Source: Dicyema japonicum (Eukaryota > Dicyemida > Rhombozoa > Dicyemidae). Taken from it: a DNA stretch of 64,000 nucleotides. Under the pieces are notes generated by a model. It was not told the DNA's origin and made no database searches. It saw only the letters and a list, made by a program, of their open reading frames with translations. A program made the position numbers and the translations under genes. Each line of letters opens with the position of its first letter. Positions within the stretch are counted from its first letter, which is position 1. The stretch covers positions 1,165,294 to 1,229,293 of the forward strand of contig RDEW01000016.1 in assembly GCA_011109175.1 (NCBI GenBank), in the 5' to 3' direction. Shown one piece after another: positions 32,833-44,149 of the stretch.

Positions 32833-35639
32833 TTATATTTCACAAATTAACCTTTGAAGTCGTTGTTCGAAAATGTTAATTTTGAACATGGCTTCAGAAC
32901 AATATTTGATATAGTCGATCTCTTCCTCCTTTGAAAGAGTGATCTGGTTGTTTTGGTACCACTTTTGTTTCTTTTTCAGTTCTTCTGTTTGCTAAAATTG
33001 TTTATAAAATTCAAACAGTCTCAAATCGGGTTTGGATGTAGTTGGCTCTTTTTACCAATGTCGCTTTCAGGTCATTCAAACACATTTCACGGATCCGAGT
33101 TGCTTGATCATAGGTTAGGGTAGTTGGGTCGTCGAAAAGGGCAAGGTAAGGTCCCAGGTAATCTGACTGCATTTCTTTCTTTCGAATTTCCTCTCTCATG
33201 GCGGCTTCCTCCTAAAAAATGATCACACATTCTTCACCAAATCCATTCTTATTTTCTTAATGTCTTTACTTCTTAGCAAATCAAAGTGGCACGTCGTTAA
33301 CTTTGGCTCATCTTCCTCTGACTTTCTGATTTCCAAAATTGATTTTATCTTGGAATAACCATCAACATACTTCTCGCTCAGATTCATAAATTTCTGCTTT
33401 CGACTTGTTTTCGTGTTGCACCAGCGACAGCAATAATTCGTAGAGTTCTGAGGTCTTAAGTTTGGTAGATGACGTTTTGGGCTAACCATTACTTTCAAAT
33501 GACTACATGAAAGCTTATGTGCATATCGTCGTCGAAATAAGGCTCGGATATCTTGTCGCTTGACGAATAACTTTTAACGAAAATATGAGTGGCAGCAAAT
33601 ATATTATCTTCAGCCACGTGGTATTTAACATAGATTTTGCTGTTTTTAGAGTCAAATATAAGTTCGGCAATGTCTTTATCGGCTTCCACGTTTTTATTCC
33701 TCTCAAAATTTTCTTGTATTTTCTAAAAATGAACCGTCAATATACCAGAATAGTCCTTGGCGGGCCTTCTGTGGAATCAGGAGTTTTGAATTTGATTGTT
33801 TTCTTGGCAAAGTCTACTTTTCGATAAAACAGGAAATCATCTCTTCCTTCGTAGTATTCGACGACTCCGAATGGCCCAATTTCACTTGTCTTTAAGCAGT
33901 CGAGACGCCCATTTTGATAAAACCTCATAATTCGTTTGGATTCCCCTGCAAGTGTACTGAACTCGTGCTCTTAAACTAACCCCATCCATCACCCTTCAAA
34001 TAGCTCGGTCGTCCAGATTCGAATAACTCGCAAATTGTGTTATTTTTACAATCTGTAATTCGTTTATAAAGTCTGTCAACACGGTTTGCAAAGTTATCTT
34101 GGACGGAGATGATCTCGTTTTCTTGAATATGGAAATAACTACAACGCTCATAATCTGAAAATTTGGTTATTCTTTTAGTGAGACCATTCGGCATCGAATA
34201 AGGAGTGAACTTTTCTATTCTTTGTCTGTTGTAGTAGCTTATCCTCTTTGAGTTTTTATTGTGAGTTTTGTAGTCTAAAATTTCATTCATTTTTACCTTT
34301 CAAGTCCACGTGGATTTTCTCGCACCATGGTTTTGGAAATTGGACTCTTTTGACTTTTGGTTTCTCTTCTTCAATTATGTCCTCGAGGTCCTCGTCGATA
34401 AATTCATCGACTAGAGACTTTGAGACACAGCCTTCCTTCCGGGAAAACTGGCTCCCAGACTGTCGAGTCTTTCAGGTCGTAAGTCAAGGACTTTGTATTC
34501 AAAAATAAATACGGATATTCCCTCTTCCCTGCACAGACAAACCCAATAATTAGTGTCATTCCATATTGAATCGATCCGGAGAAAGTTGGGGTCTTTACTG
34601 ATATTCCATTCCCTGTCAGGGGGTCAATGAAGAAGGGTTCGACAATTTCTCTTTTTCCTGAACATATTAAAATCCATGAATGAATTCGATACCCGAAAAT
34701 ATCATCGAATTCAGGCATTTCTCTTTCCTGAGAATTATAGGTTTACTGACTTTTTGAAGTATTTTTGCATTTTCTTTGGCTTCTTCCTCTTCCTGAGCCA
34801 CCTTTTTGATTTCTTTTTCCTTTTGTGACTTTAAATAACGACTCGTTAAAGTCCTCTGAGGTTTAATCGTGTATTTTGAGGTCGAAATATTTTGTGAATG
34901 ATTCTGTGATCAAAATTCAAAGTCAACCTCTTTTAGTCTGATAGGTTCAGGGCACTCGTTCTCTTTATGTATTTCCACCATCTGGCATATCTCCCTTGTG
35001 GCTCTCCCGCTGACAATATATGCATCATATCCAGCCCCAAGTAGAAGGGAGCAGAGGACAGTGCTATACTCAAAAGAGTTTCCACATTGCCTACCCAAGA
35101 CAGTATTTGGAGAAAATAAAGTTCTCGGCTATAAATTTAGCAGATTTGACTTACCAATTTGTAAGGACAGGAAAGAAGTTCAAGACTCAAGTAATCGCTT
35201 ACAAACCGACTGCATTTATCCCACATAAACAAATCGTTGTACTTCAAAAGAGTGGGTATAACCGTAGAACACACAAATTTCTACAAATTAATGACAACAA
35301 CCTTGATGTTGCATTCATTATATGGCAATAGGAGTAATTGATTGGCTTGGGGATATAAATTAACATATTGGAGATTGAAGTTCTCTATGAAACTTAAAAT
35401 AGTATTTTCTTCATTATTGTGCATTCTGGAAGATTCAGGGAAATCCCACAGTTCCACTTCTTTTAGTCTTCAATTACCTAGGTTTATTACTTTTCGCTTT
35501 CTTTAGGGTCGGATAAAGCCTCAAAGTGGTCGAACCCACATTTGATTAAATTTGAATTAACCATTTCTTCAGTCTCATCGATTGAATTCTCTATGCATTC
35601 ACTTTTACAATCAAATTCTTCCTCGACCAAATCACTCAT
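32833..35639 (-). CDS. DRC7: Dynein regulatory complex subunit 7
   Basis: DRC7 (CCDC135, fly lobo) is a nexin-dynein regulatory complex subunit in motile cilia. The start at 35639 is MSDLVEEEFDCKSECIES. Then come YPQANQLLLPYNECNIKVVV, VIPTLLKYNDLFMWDKCSRF, and the transglutaminase-like core GNSFEYSTVLCSLLLGAGYD followed by AYIVSGRATREICQM. Later pieces are RIHSWILICSGKREIVEPFF, the KFTPYSMPNGLTKRITKFSD block, VVEYYEGRDDFLFYRKVDF, and near the end YLGPYLALFDDPTTLTYDQA, NDLKATLVKRANYIQTRFE and FEQRLQR. The stop is at 32833-32835. The order matches the family throughout, and the length (about 850 residues) is normal. Confidence 0.95.
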
Positions 35640-35754
35640 TTTGTTTCTATGGCTCTAAAATTTAGATTTATAAAACTATTTATTTTTATTAAATAATAAT
35701 TCATAATTCTGGAAAATTGCAAATTCCACCGATGGCTCCAAATGATCTAATAAT

Positions 35755-37405
35755 TTAGCGTAGGTCATGTGGTTCGCTTTATCTAGTGGTGCCAGATACA
35801 TGTCAAAATTGCATCCAAAAAGGACCATTTGTCAACAACCATCCAGAGGAGTTCCCCATATATTTCCTACACATCCGTGCACTTTTTCGGTGAAGACTCG
35901 TCATGTCAGGAGATGTTGAAATGAATCCGGGATCAAAGTCTTTAAAGATACTTAACCTGAACATTAACGGAGTTAGAGGGAAGACATCCGAACTGAGTTT
36001 ATATTTGGAGAGTAAAAAATTGATATCTGCCTTAAGAGACCAAGCTTTCTGGAAATTCGACTACTCCTAAATTTACCGGTTTCAATGTATTGAGAGTCGA
36101 TCGACAATCGGGTCGAGGTAGGGGACTATTGACCTTTGTCAGGAGAGGCATTATGATCGATAAACACTCTTCCATTTTCAGGAATCTGATAGAAGACGCA
36201 AACACAGAAGTTATTGGGATTTCTGTACAGACCTCTCTCGGAGCTATTATTATCGCCAACGTCTATGTTCCCCTTCCAGATTCCTGTGCAAAAGGATTTT
36301 CTATGTATATGTCTGCCCTAGATATGATGGAAAACTTGGTGTCCGGAGATTTTAATGCCAAGCACCCCTCGTGGTATGAGAAACAACCTCCAGACACAAG
36401 GGGATTTCATATTATTTCCCAATTAGAAAATCTGTATATTATGAACGACCCAATTAGGAATACACAACCCCCTATAATAGCAAGGATTCGGTTACATCAT
36501 TTGATACTACGTTATGTTCACCACGGCTTGCTCCCTTATATGCTGGTGTAAACTATGACTTACGAAGCGACCATAATCCCATTCTGATCAAGATCAATTG
36601 TACACCAATGACGCGGTCAAAACACATCATGTTTTATGACTATATTAATGCTGACTGGACAGTATTCAGAAGATACGTGGATTCGGCCTATTGAATTTCC
36701 ATCCGAATAATTTCAACTCAATTGATAAGGTCACTTTAATAAGGTGATTCTGGAAGGAAGGAAACTATTTGTCAGAAAAGGATTCTTAAAACTCATCAAG
36801 AAGAAATATGATGCTAGCACAATCTATCTAATAAAAGAAAGGAATTGTCTCAAACGTAAAAAGCACCTAACAAAACATGATACTAACAGAATCCGTGCAC
36901 TGAACATGAAGATCAACGAAAAGACAAAATTTCTCAAAAAACAAAACTGGGCCGAATTTCTAGAACTATGAAAAAAATAGTTCGCTTACCAAGATGTGGA
37001 GGATGCTGTGAAATGTCAAAAACGCTGAAAGCAATATCGAGGGAGACCGTGAATAAGAGGTGGATCTGAATGTGAGAATAAGCCACAAACCATTCCAAAG
37101 GATGGATATTCCTCCACACAAAAAACCGAAAAGGAGCATCCAACAATGTGTGTTCTACCGGGAGATGTCGAGATCTATCAAACAAAAACATACATTCCTG
37201 TGGACCGGACGGGATCCCGGTTATTCTGTTGAAAAAGATGGGCACAGTATCAGCACTAACATGCATCTTCAACTATTCAATCAACTTCAACTGTATTCCC
37301 ACTATATGGAAACTTTCGAATATTCATCCAATACTGAAGCCGGGAAACCCCAACTCATACAAAGGAAGTAAAAAACTTTCCCAAGATATTCGCAAAATCC
37401 TGTTT
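35755..37405 (+). mobile_element. LINE family A, 5' portion with 2A-like motif, APE endonuclease and RT start
   Basis: A leader (35755-35900) shared with the repeats at 20.9 and 30.7 kb is followed by MSGDVEMNPGSKSLKILNLN, combining a 2A-like DVEMNPG with the N-terminal beta strand (LN.NING..GK..EL) of an APE endonuclease. Next are GRGLLTFVRRGIMID, VSGDFNAKHPSW (36.35 kb, catalytic GDFNA), RSDHNPILIKI (36.56 kb), a linker rich in Lys, and the RT entry near 37.2 kb (CGPDGIPVILLKKMGTVSAL, WKLSNIHPILKPGNPNSYKG). Truncated there. Frameshifts occur after LYLESKKLISA and before NYDLRSDH. Confidence 0.85.
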
Positions 37406-37439
37406 CTATAGACATTCGGTAATTTTTTTCGTCAACTGT

Positions 37440-38690
37440 GGCGTGGTATGTTTTAATAGTTTGGTTGAGACGTTATTCAGTCTTGCGGGTCTCCCGTTAT
37501 TAAGCTTTTTGATTAGTTTTTTCAATATTGATAGGCCCTCCTATTGCCAAGTTGATATCCTTCTCAGTTCTCAAAAGATTCGTGCCATATTTTTTGAATT
37601 GATTGCAGAAATGTTCGGATATCACTAGTTTTCACAGTTGAGGATGGTTTTGTTTAGTGACATTTTATACTTTTCGATTTCCGAATGCTATTAATGTCCT
37701 CTTTTTCATTGTGACTATTTTTAGCATTTTTAAAGTTTTTTTTTTCATTACTCTTACTTTGTCCAAACATTTGGAGGTCTCATTCCTTAAGTCTTTTTGT
37801 TTGGAGGATAATTTTTTCAATTACTGGGTCTTTTCACTGATTTTTTCAGGTTCCTAGCATTGCTTTGGATGATTGTCATTTTCTATTGGTAGCTCGTATA
37901 TTATTAAGATTATTCATCATGAGACTCTCAACTAGTTTCTCGACATTATATCTATCAGGACTGTTTGAATTATTCTTGTGGAATAATTTTTAGTAGAAAC
38001 AAGGAGCCACCAATTACATGCTGTTAGCCCACCATACGATCTTGCTTGGTCTAGTAAGCCATACACATCCCTTCTACAAAGAATGTAGTCAATTTGATTG
38101 TATACAGACTAGGTTCCCAGACTTATCTTTTCTAGTTCCAGTCCAAGTAGTATCTTCCTGGGTGTTGAAGCAGCTGTAATAATTGCAAAACTGGATTAGT
38201 GACCTGATTTCTTGTGTTTCTGCCATGAACTCTAATGCAGTCTTCCCCTTTCTCTGCCATTCCAGCTTTTACGTCCCAGTCACCAGCAATGAATATCAGT
38301 TAGGTGGAAGAGACTTAGTTGTAGGCGGATATGCGTAGAAGTCTTCCAACAATTCAAGATTTTAGGAGCATTCGTTCTTGTCAGTGCTTTATGTTGAGAT
38401 TAGTAAGTTAATGTATGCCACATATTTGAGTTGCAAGACCACGATACGATCATCCAAATATTTTGGTTACTCCGTCCATAAGGCCCTCATGAATTGCGAA
38501 TCCGAGGCCGGAATAGAAACAGTCCGATAGTATAAATGGTGTATTTTTATATCTCTCAATCGTTTACTCAAAGCTTTAGTCTCCTTTAGACAACAGATAG
38601 AAACACCGTATTTTAATAAACCCTGAGACAAGCACATCTTTCATGGTTTAAGCCATGTGACATTGATTGTTCCAGTAATAAACAGAGCAT
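37440..38690 (-). mobile_element. LINE family C (RTE-like) endonuclease region
   Basis: From 38.69 kb downwards: TKALSKRLRDIKIHHLYYRT, LGFAIHEGLMDGVTKIFG, FIAGDWDVKAGMAEKGKTAL, EFMAETQEIRSLIQFCNYYS, TTWTGTRKDKSGN. This is the order of RTE endonucleases (GDFN/DW..K.G, G..L..F, TW). Downstream, NNIRATNRK and a linker with IGGPINIEK follow before the sequence decays. It abuts the family A copy head-to-head near 37.4 kb. Confidence 0.72.
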
Positions 38691-39020
38691 ATAACAGCGA
38701 ATACGGAGAAGATGCAATAAAGGCACATCGTTTAAAAAATTATTATTTAAATTAGTTACTCCAAGAAACCGCAAGGAGTGAGGTTGAGTCTGTTTGTTAT
38801 AACAATAGTTGGCAGTTCCTGACCAGATGACCCGAATGAAATCATTTCTCCACACCACCGAGTCAAATAGAGTGAAGAATCACAATAATTACATACTCGT
38901 TCTATTCTTTCTTCAAAAGATCAGACACCCGCCCCGCTGTGGAGGTAGTTTGGCGTTTGCCCGTACAACTACCAAAAAACTATTTGAAGTTGTCTGGTAA
39001 GGAAGAGAAGTAAGATAAAA

Positions 39021-39102
39021 GCCGGTATGGCCGAGCGGTTAAGGCGGTGCACTTAAGATGCACTGGGTTATGCCCTCGTGGGTTCGAGTCCCACTACCGG
39101 TA
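39021..39102 (+). tRNA. tRNA-Leu(UAA)
   Basis: Same 82 nt gene as the copy at 20713-20794, differing by one T-loop base (GGTTCGAGTCC). Anticodon TAA in loop CTTAAGA, class II variable arm, and TTTT shortly after the end plus a ten-T run for Pol III termination. The 5' flanks of the two genes are unlike each other, so they are not a recent segmental duplication. Confidence 0.97.
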
Positions 39103-39143
39103 CTTTTATATTTGTTTTTTTTTTATTATATAATAAACCCCAC

Positions 39144-39530
39144 TTTATTTAACAAACAATAAAAAAGTTAATATATTTAATCAACAACCTTCTCGCCTGC
39201 CTGTTCGCCAGCCTCCTCAGGCAGGTTCGATTCTGGGTTGCTGAAACAACTCCGAGAGCGCTTTGTCTGAAACCCTCTGCCCATATGGCATCTCAGGGCT
39301 CTGCCTCCTATACTCCAGTGTCAGGCTCTCTAGGGTCCGCTTTAACACAGTGGACTGTAGATAGGCCTCGAGCTTCCTATCTACCCCCAACTGCTTCAGA
39401 TAACCCTTGTGGTACTTTGTTGCAATTCCTTCCACGTCATTACTATAGGAATAACGAGGACCTTGCAACCAAGCATCTGCCCATCTCGTTTGCAAGAAAG
39501 TCATACTTCCTTTTTTCTCCACCTCTTTAT
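39144..39530 (-). mobile_element. LINE family B, short 5'-truncated copy ending near tRNA-Leu
   Basis: Nearly identical to the 3' end of the 55 kb copy: VEKKRKYDFLANE-type start, then KYHKGYLKQLGVDRKLEAYL and QSTVLKRTLESLTLEYRRQS, PEMPYGQRV, LSELFQQP, and the same 3' UTR (GGTTGTTGATTAATA...). It starts within the nuclease (GAGGTGGAGAAAAAA) and ends 42 nt beyond the 3' end of the tRNA, pointing at it. This is the classical form of a LINE copy, 5'-truncated with intact 3' end. Confidence 0.85.
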
Positions 39531-39534
39531 ATTA

Positions 39535-41570
39535 TATATAAAAATTAATCCTTTTAAATGTTAATTCTAATTAAATTAAACTCCAGTTGATCTCTGTTGC
39601 AATCGTGAGAGGCAACGCAACGTCGATAATGTCGGCGGGGTCCACTTTGGATGGATGGCAGTTTTAAATATGCTTTACTGGGGATAAATTAACTGATTAC
39701 TTTTATAATAAAATTTAGTTTTAATAAAAAAAAAAAAAAAAAAAAAATTAAAATGCTATCTATTCAATTCGTTTCCTTTTCGAGAAAATATGTGAGTAAA
39801 CCTAATTATCACCAGTGCTCTTTTCCTCAAGATACATTGTCATCACTTCACCCACACTTTTCTCTTGAATTCATTCATAATCAGACCGAGATTAAATATA
39901 GTTTATCCCTTGATTAAGTTTATCATAACCCCGCGAAGCGTCCACGTGTTCCTATATAATTAAATACGTTTTTTCACTTATATTCAAAGATCTGGTATAC
40001 TTCCACTAATGTGAAGTCATTAGGTCATCCCAAGTGAGTACAATCAGGACATCTTGACCTCTGCGTGGTGTATCAACTCCAGCTCTTTGGAAAGAAGCTC
40101 ATACTTCCTCGATTTTTTGCATTCCACTTGTTGTAGATTTTGGGAAGATGTTATTCCCATTTGGACCAAGATAATTTTGTTTCTCCTTTTATCAAACCGA
40201 ACAAGTCTGGCTTTTTATGTTCAATAATTACGTCCATTCATTACAATGGATTGCATTGATTCTTCAGTTTCCTCTCATTTTGAGGTCAAACTCTTTGCAA
40301 ACGATATGTCGCGGTTTTGATGGATCTATCACAATTCCAGGTTTTTCTTATATAGTAATTTATCACAAAAATATTACAATATGAAAGTAACGAGTGTACA
40401 ATAGAGTACGCATATTCGATGCTTAGTGCAATAGATTTTGGGTAAGATACAACAGGGGTCAAACAATATTTGGAGAAGCAAATTCGACCTAACTAAAATT
40501 ATTAATATGGAATGTAAAAATGTCTCTCCTTAAGATTATTTGTTCCTTCTATATTGTCAGCCATCCTCGGCATCTGTCGAAATATGTTTTTCGCAATTCA
40601 AGATTTTTGATGACAATCAGAAACTTTTGTACACGAAATCTGGAAAAATTACTTAATGTCCAGTTTCAGTAAATAGTCTTTAAAACAACATTTGTTATTA
40701 AGTGAATTTCCTAAGGAAGAAATTGTAGACTCCATCACAACCTGGGGTCTTCAAATTCGGCAAATATTGAATCGTTTGTTCAACACAATTCAACAGACAC
40801 ATTTTCAACACCAGTCATTCTTTTTCCGATATTAAAACTTTTCGAATTTAGACTCCTTTTCCATAATTCTTCCGAAAAATCTGCGCATTTTTTATCATCA
40901 ATTGAAGTATTAATATTATTTTGTCCTGAATTCAATTTTCTGTAAAAGGACCTTCTATTCAAACATTTGGTTGTCCATACGAAAGTTTCTCCTTTATTCG
41001 AATGTCGTCATTTTTTCCTCCATGACGTTAATCTTATCTTGGATAAGAGACGTAATTCCTTTCTCCAAATTGTTTCTTCCTGTGTCTAACTAGCGACAAA
41101 GCATGACATGCCATAGACTGCTCGTCAGTAAAAGAGTCCTCATAAAAACTTTTAATAAAACCAAAATGTGATTTCCATTGTTCAATTTTATTAGTCATAT
41201 CCTCCTTCCATCAGTTTTCTGAACTCAGGCATTGATATTTCCTCTCCAAACTTAGGCTTGAACCCTTCCAAGAGAGTAGCCCATCCACATCTGGAGACAC
41301 GACCTAGTCAAGCGCATGCCTTCAATAACCGAGGCAGCTCATTGTTCTCGACAATCAGCTGGTGAGGAAGACATTATTGCTCGTAGGATTGGGAATTTTT
41401 TGTTGTTTCGATGAGGACAAATCCTATAAACATATTCGTCAGAAACATGTTGCACAAGCTCCGCGGCCGTTCGATTTGGGTTTTCTTTACTCAATTCGGC
41501 ACAAAAGTCAACACAATCTTACGAATTTAAATGATTACCAGCAACAACAACCATTTGAGAAATGGCTAAT
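39535..41570 (-). mobile_element. LINE family B, second subfamily, internally deleted copy
   Basis: From 41.57 kb: CVDFCAELSKENPNRTAAEL, FKPKFGEEISMPEFRKLMEG, WKSHFGFIKSFYEDSF, then DGVYNFFLRKFT near 40.72 kb. After a deletion the nuclease follows near 40.2 kb (KKPDLFGFDKRRNKIILVQM, GITSSQNLQQVE, KSRKYELLSKELELIH). Its 3' tail (39.76-40.0 kb) equals that at 20.4-20.7 kb. The RT palm is lacking, as in the 18.4 kb copy. A poly(A)-tailed insertion (39576-39747) splits its 3' UTR. Confidence 0.75.
39576..39747 (+). mobile_element. SINE-like poly(A) insertion with short target duplication
   Basis: About 170 bp ending in 20 A residues (39728-39747). The undisturbed sequence at 20.64 kb shows that the LINE tail was continuous here, so this is an insertion. 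AATTAAA flanks both ends (39569-39575 and 39746-39752, the latter overlapping the A-run). A related sequence lies at 51.51-51.57 kb (shared CCAGT.GATCTC and GTCGGCGGG). I see no convincing Pol III A/B boxes. Confidence 0.6.
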
Positions 41571-41589
41571 CTGAAAATAATAATTACAT

Positions 41590-42650
41590 AGAGACCACGG
41601 TTACACAAACTAACTAATCACGTGATCCCAGCACGCTCTAGCAGAGACCTCATATTGGCCCGATGCTTTTCCCTCGACCCCACACAAGCAGTATTGATCG
41701 AGTGACTGGACCTTCATAGTCACGACGACTCGTTCCATAGTTCATTCGTATCAATCATTCAAAAGGCATTGGTGGCTGGAACTCTCCAGAAATCCAGCGT
41801 TCCGTGATTTTGAGGCTCTTTCCCGGCTAGCCTCGATCTTCAAGACATTCGTCCAGAGATGAGTGGCCCCATATACCACATGCATAAGAGATGCATGGTT
41901 CAATGAATTGTTTATACATCGAGCTCAAAACAGTATGCTATCTGATCTTACAAAAGTCTGTGAGGCATTTCAGAACATTAGTTTTTTTCGCATTTTGTAA
42001 TTACGTTTTCAACATGGGGGAGAAAGACATATGCATGTCAAAACTCACCCCAAGGATCCATTGGGATTTTCTGAAAGGAATAGCTTCATTGTTTGCCTTC
42101 AGTTCTACTGTCCGTTTAGCCAGTCACTTTTATTAAGTAAATAACTTTGTGACGGACTTTTCACTGCTGACAGTTAGGCGATTCTTCGATAGCCATTCGT
42201 CAAGACGGTCCAGGTTTTCTTGCAATTTCGAAGTGGCAATCAGGATGTCCTGATCGCGTGACGCGGTATAAGTTAGAATAATATTATTGTCGTTGTCTGG
42301 AGTATGGAGGTCCGTCATGAATAGGTTGAATAAAACTGGAGACAAATGAGATCTTGGGGAACCCCATTAGGGAGAAGCCGTGAAATAGACCTTGACTGGC
42401 CAATGCAGACGCGTCCCCTCCGACTACTAAGGAAGTTAGCTAGCCAGAGTTTAAGCTTTCCAAGGATCTTTGTTTGGTATATTTTCCAAGTAAGAATCCT
42501 CCTTGACACAGAGTCAAAAGCTTTGTGGACTTCTATGGAGCAAAGTACAGTCTTCATGTGTCCCGGTCTGTGCGAGAAACCACATCGTATAAAGTTAGTC
42601 AATGCAATAAGTGGTTTAAAATTTGGGTGTGTCGACATTAGTGGCAAAAT
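41590..42650 (-). mobile_element. LINE family A reverse transcriptase remnant
   Basis: From 42.65 kb: PLIALTNFIRCGFSHRPGHM, VHKAFDSVSRRILTWKIYQT, WLANFLSSRRGRVCIGQSRS, NGVPQ, then MSPVLFNLFMTDL and, further on, LDRLDEWLSKNRLTVSSEKS. The thumb comes at 41.85-42.1 kb (LQNAKKTNVLKCLTDFCKIR, YKQFIEPCISYACGIWG). The metal-binding YADD has decayed (YTAS). Truncated at its 5' side near 42.65 kb. Confidence 0.85.
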
Positions 42651-42659
42651 TTAATTAAA

Positions 42660-43000
42660 TTCAAAATTTTATTAATATTGATTTTTCAGAAAATCTTTAA
42701 AAAATTAGTCAGAGGGCCGCGTCTCTAACTGCGTGGTTATCACTTCAAGACAAGTTTCGAAATGTGCTTTAAAATAGCAGGTATTTATGAAGTTTATATC
42801 AAGTATTTTTGAATATCTCCCACAACCAGTCATGGTGGTAGGCATTAAAATCTCCACAAAAAATAACATGTTCAATTGCAAAAAGGGGATGGAGGTTTAG
42901 TGTGTTATTCTGATTAGCGGAGATAGGAAATATGCATAAGCTGATGATTAGAGAACGGGTCTTCTTTATGTTGACATTCTGAACGTTTTAATTAATATAT
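42660..43000 (-). mobile_element. LINE APE endonuclease fragment
   Basis: Reads TRSLIISLCIFPISANQNNT and EHVIFCGDFNAYHHDW, the catalytic GDFNA.H..W motif of Jockey-like endonucleases. It lies just upstream (minus sense) of the family A RT at 42.65 kb but lacks the sequence between, so either a deletion joined them or they are separate copies. Confidence 0.72.
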
Positions 43001-43099
43001 CATCGCCGCAAGATTGTAGTTTCCTTTCGTTCCAAACCAGATTTAAAACATCCTACATAATCTACGTGCGTCCTCAAATCTTTTCAAGAAACCGATGCT

Positions 43100-43310
43100 A
43101 GTAAATCTTCCTTGCCTTTTGAAATTCGGGTAAACCTGGCACGCTTCCATTGTGGTCACCACATGGGTCTCAACGCCTACCTATACAAGACCGGACAGTT
43201 AAAGTAGTCACTTTGCCCTTCATGCTCCCTTAATGACTACAGAACAGATCACCCTTTGCTTTCTGTTCTCCTCCTCATGAGATCCACTTTTTGGATCTCT
43301 GGGAACGTCC
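43100..43310 (+). mobile_element. LINE C-terminal zinc-knuckle-like fragment
   Basis: Reads VNLARFHCGHHMGLNAYLYK and SLCPSCSLNDYRTDHPLLS, the L.R...GH...LN.YL.......C..C......H.L pattern that follows the RT in Jockey/I-type LINEs. An open frame continues to 43473 but carries no motif. Confidence 0.6.
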
Positions 43311-43511
43311 GTCATTGGTACTTACATTCTTGTTAATCACTGGTTTCCTTCACCTGAATGTAGCGAGGGTAAATAAAATCCGCAACATCCCCTTTCACCT
43401 CGAGGGATTGTTTCATGGTCTTGACTGCACAGGTCGAAGAGCATACGTCCAACTAAAAATAATATATTTTTAATTTCAGACAAAATCATAAAATAGAATC
43501 CAAATAAATAA

Positions 43512-43925
43512 TTAGTTTCTCCTCAGTGGTCTTCCTAGAAAGAAAGAAAGAGCAACAAAGCCGATTGCCAGTATAACAGGTGCGACAAACTGGGTCAACA
43601 CTCGTGGAATAGAATCCATCCCGGTGAATGGAGAATTGTCGTAGTTCTCTTCATCTTCCATTGATAAATATGTGGGAGATTCCGATTTGCAATCCTCGTT
43701 AGTATCATTCAAATAACTTTCACATTTGGACTGTTGTTGGAAATCGGCGGGGAGATCCTCTGTAAAGTTTTCAACAGTGTATTCTTCTGCTTTATCGAAC
43801 TCTTCTAGGGAGATGAGGTCAGTCTGAAGTTTATTAAATTCAATTAAAACTGAAATGTACGAAATTTCATCTTCACTTGAAGTTTCTGAACCAACATAAG
43901 TAAGTATTTCTTCGTCAGACGACAT
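43512..43925 (-). CDS. Predicted acidic tail-anchored membrane protein, 137 residues
   Basis: One uninterrupted frame from ATG at 43925 to the stop at 43512. Residues 1-100 are very acidic (MSSDEEILTYVGSETSSEDE, then many D/E), without Cys-rich motifs. Residues about 108-131 form one hydrophobic span (VLTQFVAPVILAIGFVALSF followed by FLG), and the tail ends in basic RPLRRN. A cytosolic acidic head, a single C-terminal anchor and a short basic tail fit a tail-anchored protein of the mitochondrial outer membrane or ER. I do not recognise the family. No introns are needed, unlike its neighbours. Confidence 0.6.
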   Translation of the reverse strand: MSSDEEILTYVGSETSSEDEISYISVLIEFNKLQTDLISLEEFDKAEEYTVENFTEDLPADFQQQSKCESYLNDTNEDCKSESPTYLSMEDEENYDNSPFTGMDSIPRVLTQFVAPVILAIGFVALSFFLGRPLRRN

Positions 43926-44149
43926 TCGGAAAATATTTTAATTGATAAACATATTTAAATATAATATTTATTATTTTTATTATTATGCACATTCGCAACA
44001 AGAAAGTTAATCAATTGCAGTCAAACGCCTCCGCGCTCCTCTTGAGATTGCGCTTTTTCGGAGGGCGTCTAAGTCATCAGTATTTTCCAGTCGCATGCTG
44101 ACATTTTAGGTCATTGTTTATGGTCAGTGGAAGGGTTGTTCGTGGTCTG

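Noticed and set aside
39220-39250. GGTTCGATTC as a tRNA T-arm
   Set aside because: It lies within the 3' coding end of LINE family B and lacks any cloverleaf.
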